The translations under genes were made by a program, and so were the position numbers. A stretch of DNA of 6,323 nt. Source: Pseudomonadota bacterium (lineage in GTDB: Bacteria; Pseudomonadota; Gammaproteobacteria; Acidiferrobacterales; UBA6901). The stretch spans positions 1-6,323 of the forward strand of contig JAJXUF010000169.1 of NCBI GenBank assembly GCA_021783175.1. The letters are read 5' to 3'. The notes under the pieces are model-generated. The model did no database searches, was not told the DNA's origin, and saw only the letters and a program-made list of their open reading frames with translations. Below are positions 6,229-6,323 of this stretch, in pieces (position 1 is the first letter of the stretch; each line of letters opens with the position of its first letter).

Positions 6229-6243
6229 GTTCTCTTTTTGTTC
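6229..6243. promoter_or_regulatory. Candidate LexA operator (SOS box), GTTC-N7-GTTC type
   Basis: GTTC at 6229-6232 and 6240-6243 are separated by exactly seven bases; on the lexA strand this reads GAAC-N7-GAAC. The repeat is longer than the core: GAGAACA occurs twice with an 11-base period, about one helical turn. It lies two bases before the lexA ATG, overlapping the ribosome-binding position. This direct-repeat form is the one known for alphaproteobacterial LexA, and differs from the E. coli CTGT-N8-ACAG palindrome. Binding is inferred from position and pattern. Confidence 0.55.
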
Positions 6244-6292
6244 TCTTGCAAGCGTAAATCAGAACGGATCCTGGCGCAAGTAACGACCCATA

Positions 6293-6298
6293 TATACT
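6293..6298 (+). promoter_or_regulatory. Possible -10 element of a divergent gene
   Basis: TATACT matches the -10 consensus at 5 of 6 positions and ends five bases before an ATG at 6304. Only a weak -35 (CTGGCG at 6271-6276, 16 bases upstream) can be proposed. On the opposite strand the same AT-rich patch could serve lexA, so strand assignment is uncertain. Confidence 0.25.
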
Positions 6299-6303
6299 GC
6301 GTC

Positions 6304-6323
6304 ATGAAAATGAAGCCGGAACT
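6304..6323 (+). CDS. Possible start of a divergent gene, cut by the right edge
   Basis: ATGAAAATGAAGCCGGAACT would encode MKMKPE and then leave the window. It faces away from lexA, a common arrangement, and a possible -10 lies just upstream. No ribosome site is visible before either ATG (6304 or 6310), so it would have to be leaderless or weakly translated. Only six codons can be read, so the call is tentative. Confidence 0.25.

Noticed and set aside
5609..6283. Long + strand open frame of 224 codons
   Set aside because: It lies antisense to lexA, whose catalytic and DNA-binding motifs are unmistakable. Its translation shows no domain.
6227..6303. E. coli-type CTGT-N8-ACAG SOS box before lexA
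   Set aside because: No such palindrome is present in the region; only the GTTC direct repeat is seen.

Overview
The window looks like ordinary chromosome from a moderately GC-rich Gram-negative proteobacterium. Three things suggest this: a full-length LexA, a lipobox-type lipoprotein and densely packed genes. A gammaproteobacterium is my best guess, but nothing here fixes the lineage. I see no rRNA, tRNA, CRISPR array, insertion sequence or integrase.

Left part (1-3028): a serine beta-lactamase-family hydrolase (+ strand, cut by the left edge just before its catalytic serine) converges on an exported alpha/beta hydrolase (- strand). The stop codons are about 20 bases apart, with an 8-bp inverted repeat between them. 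The alpha/beta hydrolase has a complete Ser-Asp-His triad and an unusual C-terminal extension of about 150 residues that reads as a short right-handed beta-helix.

Middle part (3029-4566): a 236-base divergent intergenic region precedes a small lipoprotein gene (+). That gene converges, over a strong hairpin, on a gene (-) for a 213-residue protein of unknown function with a histone-H1-like Lys/Ala/Pro tail. The tail contains an exact 18-bp tandem duplication. A promoter overlapped by direct repeats lies upstream of this gene.

Right part (4567-6323): this is the most interesting section. lexA and a truncated Y-family polymerase-like gene (ImuB-like) form a tight two-gene operon on the - strand. 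Their stop and start codons are one base apart, and a Rho-independent terminator follows. The second protein lacks the first half of the palm and the catalytic carboxylates. It keeps the later palm, thumb and little-finger-like regions and a C-terminal beta-clamp-binding motif (QFELF). A GAAC-N7-GAAC direct repeat sits immediately before the lexA start and is a good candidate LexA operator. The likely logic is an autoregulated SOS operon in which LexA controls itself and a non-catalytic, clamp-binding translesion accessory factor, with no imuA or dnaE2 inside the transcription unit. A possible divergent gene begins at the right edge.
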